Source of the DNA: Nitrincola schmidtii
GTDB taxonomy: Bacteria > Pseudomonadota > Gammaproteobacteria > Pseudomonadales > Balneatricaceae
Length of the DNA: 34,379 nt
Assembly: GCF_008973715.1 (NCBI RefSeq)
Contig: NZ_WBOL01000020.1
Coordinates: 1-34,379 of the forward strand
Direction of reading: 5' to 3'
Shown: one piece after another, positions 15,316 to 23,529 of the stretch
Position numbering within the stretch: position 1 is the stretch's first letter
Layout: every line of letters starts with the position of its first letter
Notes under the pieces: generated by a model
What the model was told of the DNA's origin: nothing
What the model saw: the letters and a program-made list of their open reading frames with translations, nothing else
Databases searched by the model: none
Translations under genes and position numbers: made by a program

Positions 15316-16930
15316 TCAAGATTTCCTTGAGAGGTAGTGGATAGTCTTTGCTATCTTGGTGTTTTAACAAATGTTCAAGTAGATAAACGCCACGTTCGTA
15401 GAGCGACTTTGCATGGCTTTCATCCAGAATAAATCGTGTAGAGGTAATCAAGCTTCGTGCTAACCCAAGGGCCATGCGCTTATTAAAATGATGATCTTTG
15501 TGTGTTGTTGCAAAGGTCTTTGCCATGTCATACAGCTGAGTTGCCATGATAGCAATCAACTGGCGTGATTCGAGATCAAATAGAGGCAAGCGTAATCCAG
15601 AGACAATAAATACCGAGACATCTTGAACGTAATCCATATGCCCCGAACGATGTAAGTCGATAAATCGTAACTTTTGCTCTTTGCTATCAAAAATCACGTT
15701 GTCGAGATTGAAGTCACCATGAATATAAACCGAAAAGGGTGCTGGGTGCTGTTCATCGAGCCGAGCTGCCTGTGCCAGAATCGCTTTCAAGGCAGGTCGC
15801 TGTAAGTCGCCAATGAGTGTATTGGTAACATCAAATTCGGGATGTATATTTTGTACGGCAGGTAAACGTTTTTTTAGCTGTTGAATAAAACGGGCGCTAA
15901 CTTTTTCATTCTGTTTAGTGGAGCTCCAGATTTTTGGAAGCATCTCGCACATCTGCAGCATGGCTAGATCTAACTCATTCTGGTGCTGAGTTAGCACTAT
16001 GCGTTCAAGTGTTTTGCCGGGTAAGTGTTCAATAATTAACGCACCAGAACTGCCTTTGTGGTGTTGAGATAAAATTTGTGGAGCGATACCGGGAATGATT
16101 TCGTTCCAACGTTCAAGACCTCGACGTTCCTCTTGTACTTTTCTTAAGGCACCTTCTTTCAATACCCCTAGGGTTCGATCATCTTCATGCGTAATCGCTG
16201 AAATTGAACTTCCGGAGCGCGTTTCTGCAATGGTTTCTAAACTCAAGTTATCCCATTCATCATGGCCGAGGCTAGATACCATGGCACGGAGTGAAAGGAA
16301 CTGTTTCATGTTCATTGGTTGACCCAAAAGAACCGCTAGCAAAGACTCACTGATATTGGTGAGGGCTGATCCCATATCTAAAATATAACGCGCAATGAAC
16401 AGGCTGCTGATCAAACCCTCGGTGTTTTTATGTTGCTTTAATGCTTCAAGATGTTCCCGTCGTGCTTTTTTGTAAAAGCGACTGAGTTTATTTCTAACCT
16501 TGCCAATTTTTAACGCTGTGTGGGCATTGTTGGTTTCGAGGATTTGTTCAACTCGTTGCAATGACTTTTCGATCTGTTTTAGGCGTTTGTCATATCGGTG
16601 ATCATTGATTAGCTTGCGATGTTTGAGGTGTTGTAACTCTCTGGCAGCATCACGGCATAAACTTGCGATGCGCTCAAGCTCATCTGCTAGATCTCCGGCC
16701 GCTCTCAATGACTGAGGATCAAAGCGTTCGGTATCACTGAAGGCTTTTAGACAGCGCGCATGGGTTCGTTGCTTAAGGTTATAGCTGTGTCCACTGCGCT
16801 CGGTGATAGCACGTGTCAGCGCTGCAGACGGTGAGTCAATCAGGAGCAACAGGTTTTGTAACTGAGAACGCACCTCAGCAAGCAGAAAAGTAAGCTGCTG
16901 TTTAACGTCGATGGGTAGCGTCAGTTGCAT
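15308..16930 (-). CDS. Two-domain protein: PhoU-like helical domain plus APH-type phosphotransferase
   Basis: 540 aa. The first ~200 residues are long amphipathic helices (RAAGDLADELERIASLCRDA and similar), with the look of a PhoU-like bundle; that label is by eye only. Residues ~240-510 are an aminoglycoside-phosphotransferase/ABC1-like kinase: VLKEGALRK, ALIIEHLPGKTLE, the catalytic loop HGDFNLDN at 404-411 and the metal-binding IDLHRSG with Asp425. It is the first gene of the four-gene minus-strand cluster and its stop overlaps the ATP-grasp start. The kinase domain should phosphorylate a small molecule or a protein side chain; no resistance role is suggested by the setting. Its ribosome binding site is weak. 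Confidence 0.78.
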   Translation of the reverse strand: MQLTLPIDVKQQLTFLLAEVRSQLQNLLLLIDSPSAALTRAITERSGHSYNLKQRTHARCLKAFSDTERFDPQSLRAAGDLADELERIASLCRDAARELQHLKHRKLINDHRYDKRLKQIEKSLQRVEQILETNNAHTALKIGKVRNKLSRFYKKARREHLEALKQHKNTEGLISSLFIARYILDMGSALTNISESLLAVLLGQPMNMKQFLSLRAMVSSLGHDEWDNLSLETIAETRSGSSISAITHEDDRTLGVLKEGALRKVQEERRGLERWNEIIPGIAPQILSQHHKGSSGALIIEHLPGKTLERIVLTQHQNELDLAMLQMCEMLPKIWSSTKQNEKVSARFIQQLKKRLPAVQNIHPEFDVTNTLIGDLQRPALKAILAQAARLDEQHPAPFSVYIHGDFNLDNVIFDSKEQKLRFIDLHRSGHMDYVQDVSVFIVSGLRLPLFDLESRQLIAIMATQLYDMAKTFATTHKDHHFNKRMALGLARSLITSTRFILDESHAKSLYERGVYLLEHLLKHQDSKDYPLPLKEILNV

Positions 16931-17006
16931 GAGTCTGCTCGATATTCCGTGATGACCATAATGCTTTCATCATAACGAGCGCGCGCGTTTCTTGCCACCT
17001 TGGGAC

Positions 17007-17020
17007 ACGTCATTTGACGT
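17007..17020. promoter_or_regulatory. 14-bp palindrome between doeA and the kinase/ATP-grasp cluster
   Basis: ACGTCATTTGACGT is a perfect inverted repeat (6-bp arms, 2-bp centre). It lies 77 bp upstream of the kinase-like start and 17 bp beyond the doeA stop. No T-run follows on either strand, so an operator is more likely than a terminator. No factor can be named. Confidence 0.3.
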
Positions 17021-17036
17021 ATCCTCTGGCTATAGC

Positions 17037-18215
17037 TTATTTAACAAAGAGTTGGCGAGGGAAGTTGCATAGGGTTTCAACCCCTGTTTCAGTGATCAGG
17101 ATACTTTCGGTAATCTCTATACCCCAGTCTTCTTGCCAAATACCTGGCATAAAGTGAAACGTCATGCCGGGTTTCAGCTCGGTTTCATCCGATGCACGCA
17201 AACTCGAGGTTCGCTCACCCCAATCAGGTGGATAACTCACGCCGATGGGATAGCCACAACGAGCACCTTGTCGATCAATACCATATTTTTCCATTACTTT
17301 ATCGAGGGCATTGGCAATATCACAAGTTCTATTACCCGGCTTTGCTTGCTCCAGTCCAGCGTCAATGGCTTCTAGTAGTGCTTTTTCAGCATTGAGGAAA
17401 CGCTGGCTGGGTTTACCCATGTAAAGTGTCCGAGACATAGGCGCATGGTAACGTTTGTAGCAACCGGATATTTCAAAAAACGTACCTTCGTTGGCTTTAA
17501 AGGGTTTTTCATCCCAAGTGATGTGTGACGCGGATGCCTCTTTACCCGAAGGCAATAGCGGCACAATGGAAGGGTAGTCACCACTATAGCCATCCACTCC
17601 GGCAATGGCGGTTTCATAGATTTGCGAGACCACGAAACTTTTCGGTACGCCGACTCGGGCAACATCCAAAATACGTTGATGAATCTTCGAGGTGATGCGT
17701 CCGGCGATACGCATAAACTCAATCTCTTTTGCGGATTTAATCGCTCGACACCAGTTAACTAGATTATGACTATCGACAAAACGGGCTTCAGGAAGTGTTA
17801 GCTTTAGGGATCGATGTGCATCAGCGGTGTAATAGTAGTTATCCATTTCGGTGGCGATGGTTGCACCGTGCCAGGCCTTTTCAATAAAGATATTTTCGGC
17901 AATCCACGTCATCGGGTGATGGTCGAGGTTTTGAACATATTCCTCGGGATAGCTGATCAAGTTTTCTTTTTTCATAAAACAGCGCAATAACGCTGCATTC
18001 TCATCCATGCGTCGACCAAACCAGATAGGTTCTTCAAGATCGACATGCACGATCACCCCTTGATGAACATAGAAAGACCAGCCGTCATAGCCTGTCAGCC
18101 AGTTCATATTGCCGGGATCGGTAGCAATCAAAATGTCTACTTTCCGTAATCGCATCTCGCGGCGGACCTTATTGACCCGCTGTAGGTATTCTTTTTTTGT
18201 AAATGCCAGTTTCAC
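17037..18215 (-). CDS. doeA: Ectoine hydrolase DoeA (M24/creatinase fold)
   Basis: 392 aa from GTG 18215. The protein follows DoeA/EutD: VDILIATDPGNMNWLTGYDGWSF, IWFGRRMDENA, TWIAENIF, the middle HITWDEKPFKANEGTFFEISG, HAPMSRTLYMG, GARCGYPIGVSYPPDWGE and TFHFMPGIWQEDWGIEITES. It opens the ectoine ring to N-acetyl-diaminobutyrate, the first step of ectoine use as a nutrient or of osmolyte turnover. As in creatinase, the usual M24 metal Asp pair is replaced (FEISGCYKRYH). The start chosen has a perfect AGGAGGTG 6 bases upstream; an ATG 18 bases earlier would place that site inside the gene. No doeB or other ectoine gene is next to it. Confidence 0.85.
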   Translation of the reverse strand: MKLAFTKKEYLQRVNKVRREMRLRKVDILIATDPGNMNWLTGYDGWSFYVHQGVIVHVDLEEPIWFGRRMDENAALLRCFMKKENLISYPEEYVQNLDHHPMTWIAENIFIEKAWHGATIATEMDNYYYTADAHRSLKLTLPEARFVDSHNLVNWCRAIKSAKEIEFMRIAGRITSKIHQRILDVARVGVPKSFVVSQIYETAIAGVDGYSGDYPSIVPLLPSGKEASASHITWDEKPFKANEGTFFEISGCYKRYHAPMSRTLYMGKPSQRFLNAEKALLEAIDAGLEQAKPGNRTCDIANALDKVMEKYGIDRQGARCGYPIGVSYPPDWGERTSSLRASDETELKPGMTFHFMPGIWQEDWGIEITESILITETGVETLCNFPRQLFVK

Positions 18216-18220
18216 CCAGA

Positions 18221-18228
18221 CACCTCCT
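18221..18228 (-). promoter_or_regulatory. Shine-Dalgarno that fixes the doeA start
   Basis: AGGAGGTG on the minus strand, complementary to the 16S 3' end and 5-6 bases before the GTG at 18215. It falls within codons 2-5 of the longer ATG-initiated reading, so GTG is the likely start. Confidence 0.7.
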
Positions 18229-18497
18229 GCCATTCGCTCAGTTTGATGGAGCAGTTGCTAAGCAATTTTTCCTTTTGCTATCGATCAATTCGTAATTATT
18301 ACTATGGATAATTATTATTTCTTGATGGTTTAAGCATAATCTGCAAATAGCGGGAGTTCAATTCAAGACTGTTCTGAAAACGACACAAGTTTGTCGTGAC
18401 TATTATCGATGTGCAGGATTAGGAAATTTTTCTGCCTAGAAAGCGTTAATTGAAGTAACGTAGTTAGTCTGAAGATTTTTACTTTAAGGAGCTGAAG

Positions 18498-19142
18498 ATG
18501 CACCTGTACATCGCTTACAAAAATTACTCATCTTGGTCATTAAGGCCTTGGTTGGCTTTAAAAATGGCTGGTATTCCCTTTGAAGAAACCCTGCTCACGT
18601 TCGCCCATGATGATAGTTTGAAAAAATTTAGCGAAGTACATCAGCTGCCGGCACAGGTACCTGTGTTGATGGTGGGTGATTGGGTCATCTGGGATAGTTT
18701 AGCGATTTTGGAGTACTTGGCAGAAACCTATCCTGAAAAGCATTTATGGCCGGAAGATCCTCAGTTGCGTGCTTTGGCTCGATCTGCGGCGGCAGAGATG
18801 CACAGTGGTTTTAGCGCATTACGCAGTCATTTCCCAATGAATTGCCGCACTGAGAAATCAGTGGCTGCAAATGAAGCTGTTTTGTTGGATCTGCAGCGCT
18901 TAGCGCAAATATGGCAGCGTTTTGAGCAGGCAGAGAAACCTGAAGGGGTGTTTTTAGCAGGTCAGTTTAGTAATGTGGATGCGATGTTTGCACCGGTGAT
19001 GTGGCGTGTTCGTAATTATGGCCTAACAGTTTCCCCAGCTTTTGATCGTTGGGCGCAGGCTATGTATGAGCTTCCTGCCATGCAAGAGTGGTTAGCCTCT
19101 GCTCGAGAAGAAGCTTGGCATATGCCAGCTTATGAGCGTTGA
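18498..19142 (+). CDS. Glutathione S-transferase family protein
   Basis: 214 aa. The N-terminal thioredoxin-like domain starts LYIAYKNYSSWSLRPWLALK, with the Ser/Trp-rich active-site loop typical of a plant-zeta/YfcF-like bacterial group, and has QVPVLMVGDWVIWDSLAILEYLAE, in which the Val-Pro and Asp-Ser bind glutathione. An all-helical C-terminal domain follows. AAGGAG lies 8 bases before the ATG. It would conjugate or reduce small substrates in the cytoplasm; which ones is unknown. The 264-bp gap before it, shared with doeA divergently, is A+T-rich and shows no site I can name. Confidence 0.85.
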   Translation: MHLYIAYKNYSSWSLRPWLALKMAGIPFEETLLTFAHDDSLKKFSEVHQLPAQVPVLMVGDWVIWDSLAILEYLAETYPEKHLWPEDPQLRALARSAAAEMHSGFSALRSHFPMNCRTEKSVAANEAVLLDLQRLAQIWQRFEQAEKPEGVFLAGQFSNVDAMFAPVMWRVRNYGLTVSPAFDRWAQAMYELPAMQEWLASAREEAWHMPAYER

Positions 19143-19175
19143 TAAACATTTATTTAGGTCAATCATAGTTTGCAA

Positions 19176-19925
19176 TTAGAAGAGTGCTTGCCACACTAAC
19201 TGAATCGCTAAGAGTGTGAGTAGCCAGTTAAAAATCACTGCAAAGTGCTGGTTGCTCATGCGCTGCAATAGATGAAGTCCGATCCAAGTGCCGATAGCGC
19301 CACTGAGAATCATCAAAACAATTAACCCTAGCCACTCCTTAAACACAAAACCTGCTGCGCCAAATACAAAGGCTTTGGTGAGGTGTTGCAAGCTCATACA
19401 GGCGGCAAAGTTGGCAACGGTTCTAAAACGATCTCCTTCATGCTGCTGTTTTACGAATGCCGCTACTAAGGGGCCAGTTGCACCGACAAACATACTGATG
19501 AAGGTTGAAAAGCCAGCGGCGAAAAATGTTCCGACACGGCCTAGCGCCATGGCGGGTACTTTAGGTCCCCAACAGAGAAACAGAATAAATCCGGCAATGG
19601 TCAGTTGCAGCGTGCTTGTCGGTAGTTGAACCAGAAATAAACTGGCTAGCCATGCGCCCAGTAGTGCTCCCGGTGTAAATGCCAGTAAGATACGCCAATC
19701 CACATGCTGCAGGGTGAGCACGACGCGATTAAAGTTGGACCCTAACTGCACCATACCATGAACGGGAATAATCGCTGCAGGTGGAATCACGACAGCCATA
19801 ATGGCGAGTAACAGTATCCCGCCACCGATGCCTATGCTGGCTGTCACTGCGGAGGTGGCTGCAGCTGATAAAATCAGCATGATAGTGGCAAAAGTACTGA
19901 GCTGTTCAGGCAAAAGCCATTCCAT
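19176..19925 (-). CDS. TauE/SafE-type sulfite/anion exporter family permease
   Basis: 249 aa from ATG 19925. Seven to eight hydrophobic segments, the first with a glycine-rich SIGIGGGILLLAIMAVVIPP and a second-half repeat with GATGPLVAAFV and ILSGAIGTWIGLHLL, are the two-fold repeat of TauE/SafE (DUF81) membrane proteins. Members export sulfite, sulfoacetate or other organosulfur anions; the substrate here is unknown. Its ATG overlaps the uvrD stop as TAATG, so translation is coupled to the helicase gene. A longer in-frame start 39 bases upstream lies inside uvrD and adds no membrane segment; the short one is preferred. Confidence 0.82.
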   Translation of the reverse strand: MEWLLPEQLSTFATIMLILSAAATSAVTASIGIGGGILLLAIMAVVIPPAAIIPVHGMVQLGSNFNRVVLTLQHVDWRILLAFTPGALLGAWLASLFLVQLPTSTLQLTIAGFILFLCWGPKVPAMALGRVGTFFAAGFSTFISMFVGATGPLVAAFVKQQHEGDRFRTVANFAACMSLQHLTKAFVFGAAGFVFKEWLGLIVLMILSGAIGTWIGLHLLQRMSNQHFAVIFNWLLTLLAIQLVWQALF

Positions 19926-22135
19926 TAGATAACTTCCAAACGAGCAAATCCCACCACTAACCACTTGCTGCCGACATCGTCAAAGTTCACTTCCACACGC
20001 GCTTTGGGGCCGTGACCTTCTAAATTCACCACGAATCCTTCTCCAAATTTAGGGTGACTGACACGCTGTCCCAGATTAATTTGAGTGCCGGTGTTGTCTA
20101 GTTCGGTTTGCTGCTGGCGTGTAAAGGCAGGTTGGCTAGATGCTTGATAACCACTGGAGTAAGGACGACGAACCGTTGAGTTTAGTCGTACTTCTTCAAT
20201 AAGGCTTTCAGGAATCTCGCGTATAAAGCGAGAAGGGCGGTTAATTTTTTCTTGCCCGTGTAAGCGACGCGATTCAGCCAGTGTAAAATAGAGCTTTTGC
20301 ATCGCACGAGTGATACCCACGTAACACAGGCGACGTTCTTCTTCTAAGCGTCCCGGTTCTTCAGCAGACATGCTGTGAGGGAATAAACCCTCTTCCATTC
20401 CGGTTAAGAAGACTAATGGAAATTCTAACCCTTTCGCTGAATGCAGGGTCATGAGTTGAACACTATCGGTATGGATATCGGCTTGAGCTTCGCCTGCATC
20501 TAATGCCGCTTGATCTAAAAAGGCAGCGAGTACGCTGGTATTTTCTTCACTGCTTTCTCTTTCCCATTGGTTAGCAAACTGCCGAGTTGCCGTGACTAAT
20601 TCATCTAAGTTTTCGATACGTGACTGACCTTTTTCACCTTTTTCTTTTTCGTGATGTTCAATCAGCCCGGAGCTTTTGATCACCAGATCGGTTTGTTCGT
20701 GCAAGCTTAACTCTTCTGAATCGGTGCTAATGCGGTTCACTAGGTCGAGAAAACCTTGTAGCGCATTGTTGGCGCGCGCGGGTAAGACTTTTAACTCAGT
20801 AATTTCGTTAGCAGCACGCCACATCGACGTTTGCTCTTGACGTGCTCTTTCCCGAATCATTTCAACTGTGCGTGTGCCAATACCACGTGTGGGTACATTG
20901 ATGACGCGCTCCATGGCAGTATCATCATCACGATTGGAGATCAGACGCAGATAAGCCAATGCATTTTTGATTTCCAGACGGTCATAGAAACGCTGTCCAC
21001 CATAGATGCGATAGGGAACGTTAGAACGAATCAGGGCTTCTTCCAGCACCCGCGATTGAGCGTTAGAGCGATACAATATGGCGGATTCGTCACGTCGATT
21101 GCCCTGTTCAACCCATTGGCTGATTTGGTCAACAATGAAACGTGCTTCGTCTTGTTCATTAAACGCACTATAGAGAGAAACCGCTTCACCCTCTTTGCCA
21201 TCAGTCCAAAGCTCTTTACCCAGACGATCCGTATTGTTCTGAATGACCGCATTGGCTGTTTTAAGAATCGATTGGGTTGAGCGATAGTTTTGTTCTAGAC
21301 GAATGGTATCGGTATTAGGGAAATGTGTTCCCAAGGTCTGGATATTTTCGATTCGAGCGCCGCGCCAGCCATAGATAGACTGGTCGTCATCACCGACGGC
21401 CATGAGTTTATGTTCACCCTGACAGAGCAGCCTTAACCACGCATATTGAATCGCATTGGTATCCTGAAACTCATCCACCAGCACGTAACGGAAGCGCTCG
21501 CGATAATGCTGAAGCAGTGCAGGAGAGCGATCGCGAAGCAGTTCCAGTGATCGCAGCAAGAGTTCACCAAAATCGATCATACCTCCACGATCGCACGCTT
21601 CCTCGTAGGCCTGATACAGATCGACCATGGTCCGTTGGAAGGGATCGGCACTGCGTTCTATATGTTTGCTGCGCAGCCCTTCATCTTTCTGAGCGTTGAT
21701 AAACCACTGCATTTGTCGCGGAGGCCAGCGGGTTTCATCCAGATTCAGCTCTTTACATAGCCGTTTGACCAAGCGTAACTGATCATCACTGTCCATGATC
21801 TGAAAGTTTTCTTGTAAGCCTGCATCCTTCCAATGCGCTCGCAACATCCGATGTGCTAGACCGTGAAAGGTACCGACCCACATACCTTGCGTGTTGATAC
21901 CGAGCAGTTGCTCAATACGTCCACGCATCTCTTTCGCAGCTTTGTTGGTGAAGGTCACCGCTAAAATCGAGTAGGGTGATAGCCCTTCAGTTTCGATCAG
22001 CCACGCAATACGGTGAACCAATACTCGTGTTTTTCCAGAACCGGCACCGGCTAAGACCAGTAGGTTTTGCAAAGGAGCGGTCACTGAGCTGCGTTGAGCA
22101 TCATTTAGGGAATCAAGTATGTGGGTAACGTCCAT
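19925..22135 (-). CDS. uvrD: DNA helicase II (UvrD)
   Basis: 736 aa, close to the E. coli length of 720. It starts MDVTHILDSLNDAQRSSV and carries the SF1A motifs: Walker A AGAGSGKT, VTFTNKAAKEM, DEFQDTN, GDDDQSIYGWRGA, RLEQNYRS, LMTLHSAKGLEF and CYVGITRAM. The C terminus has the Tudor-like GQRVSHPKFGEG region used for RNA polymerase contact. It unwinds DNA 3' to 5' in nucleotide-excision and mismatch repair. thrB lies 42 bp upstream in the same direction. I looked for a LexA box (CTGT-N8-ACAG) in that gap and saw none, although E. coli uvrD has one. Confidence 0.97.
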   Translation of the reverse strand: MDVTHILDSLNDAQRSSVTAPLQNLLVLAGAGSGKTRVLVHRIAWLIETEGLSPYSILAVTFTNKAAKEMRGRIEQLLGINTQGMWVGTFHGLAHRMLRAHWKDAGLQENFQIMDSDDQLRLVKRLCKELNLDETRWPPRQMQWFINAQKDEGLRSKHIERSADPFQRTMVDLYQAYEEACDRGGMIDFGELLLRSLELLRDRSPALLQHYRERFRYVLVDEFQDTNAIQYAWLRLLCQGEHKLMAVGDDDQSIYGWRGARIENIQTLGTHFPNTDTIRLEQNYRSTQSILKTANAVIQNNTDRLGKELWTDGKEGEAVSLYSAFNEQDEARFIVDQISQWVEQGNRRDESAILYRSNAQSRVLEEALIRSNVPYRIYGGQRFYDRLEIKNALAYLRLISNRDDDTAMERVINVPTRGIGTRTVEMIRERARQEQTSMWRAANEITELKVLPARANNALQGFLDLVNRISTDSEELSLHEQTDLVIKSSGLIEHHEKEKGEKGQSRIENLDELVTATRQFANQWERESSEENTSVLAAFLDQAALDAGEAQADIHTDSVQLMTLHSAKGLEFPLVFLTGMEEGLFPHSMSAEEPGRLEEERRLCYVGITRAMQKLYFTLAESRRLHGQEKINRPSRFIREIPESLIEEVRLNSTVRRPYSSGYQASSQPAFTRQQQTELDNTGTQINLGQRVSHPKFGEGFVVNLEGHGPKARVEVNFDDVGSKWLVVGFARLEVI

Positions 22136-22177
22136 TGGGTCTCTATAGAGTTGTTGGAATTATAGTGTTATCGGCAT

Positions 22178-23152
22178 TCAGAGCAGTTTTGCTGGGTGTT
22201 GAAGGCGCTGCAGTAAGATCTGTTTGTATTGATCGGGATCTTTCAATTTCATTTCGCCGCCTTGGCGAGATGCTTGTGCAATACCTAGCCAAGGAATTAA
22301 GCGCGATAGCCAGAAACGCATTGCAGCGGTGCGCGTAAGAATCGGCCAGGCAGTTGATTCATCGGCTGTAAATGGGCGGATCTGCGCATAGCCTTCAAGC
22401 AGTGCTTGCTCTCTTTCCGAGTCAATGGTGTGATCAGCATTGTTACACCAATCATTGGCAACGATGGCTAAATCATACAGCTGATATGCGGTTGCCGCAT
22501 TGTACATATCGAGAATCGCAACCAGTTTGTCATCCTGAAACAGCGCATTGTCATGGAACAGATCGCCATGTATGACACCACTAGGCAGGTCTAGTTCTGC
22601 TTCACGCAGTTCGTCAAACGCCTGCACTTCTTGCTTAAGCAGAAAAGCATCTTCAGTTGTTAACCGATGAGCGATAGCCTCACTTTCACGTCGCCACCAG
22701 AAAACCCCTCTATGTGCCTGGCGCTTTAGGTAAAAGTCGTTGCCGGCCAAATGAAATCGAGCCAAGGCTTCACCGATTTGAAAGCAATGTATAGGCCGAA
22801 GTTTTACCGCAGGCACATCGCTGCCATAAAAGCGGGGCTGAAGTGCGGCAGGCTTTCCTTTGATCTGTTTTAACGCAATGCCATTTTTGTCCTTGATGGC
22901 ATAGGGAACCGGTGTATTGCGTTCAGCCAGCCAGTGGCCCAGCTCAATAAAAAAAGGCATCTCATCGGCTGACAGTTCTTCAAAAATGGTCAGCACATAG
23001 GATTTTTTCTGACCGCGAAGCTCTAGATCGACAAAGTAGTTGGTGTTTTCAATACCCCCTTCGATTCCTTCAAATTTAATTAAAGTACCTAAATCGAAGT
23101 CAGCAAGAAGTAGGCTGAGTTCTTCAGCAGTAATGGAAGTGTAGACGGCCAC
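22178..23152 (-). CDS. thrB: Homoserine kinase (APH-type ThrB)
   Basis: 324 aa. MAVYTSITAEELSLLLADF, IEGGIENTNYFV, the catalytic loop VIHGDLFHDNALF and the metal-binding AILDMYNA are the marks of the fructosamine/aminoglycoside-kinase-like ThrB found in pseudomonads, not the GHMP-type of E. coli. It phosphorylates homoserine for threonine synthesis in the cytoplasm. The gene follows the DUF2782 gene by 9 bp, as in Pseudomonas, where both lie next to polA. Confidence 0.93.
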   Translation of the reverse strand: MAVYTSITAEELSLLLADFDLGTLIKFEGIEGGIENTNYFVDLELRGQKKSYVLTIFEELSADEMPFFIELGHWLAERNTPVPYAIKDKNGIALKQIKGKPAALQPRFYGSDVPAVKLRPIHCFQIGEALARFHLAGNDFYLKRQAHRGVFWWRRESEAIAHRLTTEDAFLLKQEVQAFDELREAELDLPSGVIHGDLFHDNALFQDDKLVAILDMYNAATAYQLYDLAIVANDWCNNADHTIDSEREQALLEGYAQIRPFTADESTAWPILTRTAAMRFWLSRLIPWLGIAQASRQGGEMKLKDPDQYKQILLQRLQHPAKLL

Positions 23153-23161
23153 AAAAATATC

Positions 23162-23443
23162 CTACCAGCGGAAAAGAATCCATTTAGGGGTCAGTACGGT
23201 GGGTTCACCGACACGGATTAAATCGCCAGATTCACCTTTCGGCACCAAGTAGTAGGGCTCGCCAATTACAGGGACAACTTTGATCTCTTTTAACTGACCA
23301 CCCACGCGATACTCATAATAGGTCGCTTCGCCGTCATGGGTAATGGTAATTTGTGGCTCTTGATTGAGCAGATCATCTTGTGCATGAACAGCTGCGAATG
23401 GCAGGCTGCTAAGCATGGCGATGAGTAATAGTTTCTTAAGCAT
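23162..23443 (-). CDS. DUF2782 secreted protein
   Basis: 93 aa. An N-terminal signal peptide (MLKKLLLIAMLSSLPFAAVHA, cleavage near residue 21) precedes a small domain with PQITITHDGEATYYEYRVGG and IGEPYYLVPKGESGD, and an end PKWILFRW. This is DUF2782, a short periplasmic family of unknown role found beside thrB and polA in many gammaproteobacteria. It is divergent from polA across an 86-bp gap and the first gene of the thrB–uvrD direction. Confidence 0.85.
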   Translation of the reverse strand: MLKKLLLIAMLSSLPFAAVHAQDDLLNQEPQITITHDGEATYYEYRVGGQLKEIKVVPVIGEPYYLVPKGESGDLIRVGEPTVLTPKWILFRW

Positions 23444-23529
23444 GGCGCTTTTCTCATTAGTTGAGTGTTTAATTTGTTATGATTGTGAACCTTGACACCA
23501 TCCACGGCAACCAGTTAGCGGAAAAATCC

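Noticed and set aside
22136-22177. LexA box for uvrD
   Set aside because: No CTGT-N8-ACAG pattern; only the short palindrome CTCTATAGAG, which does not fit.
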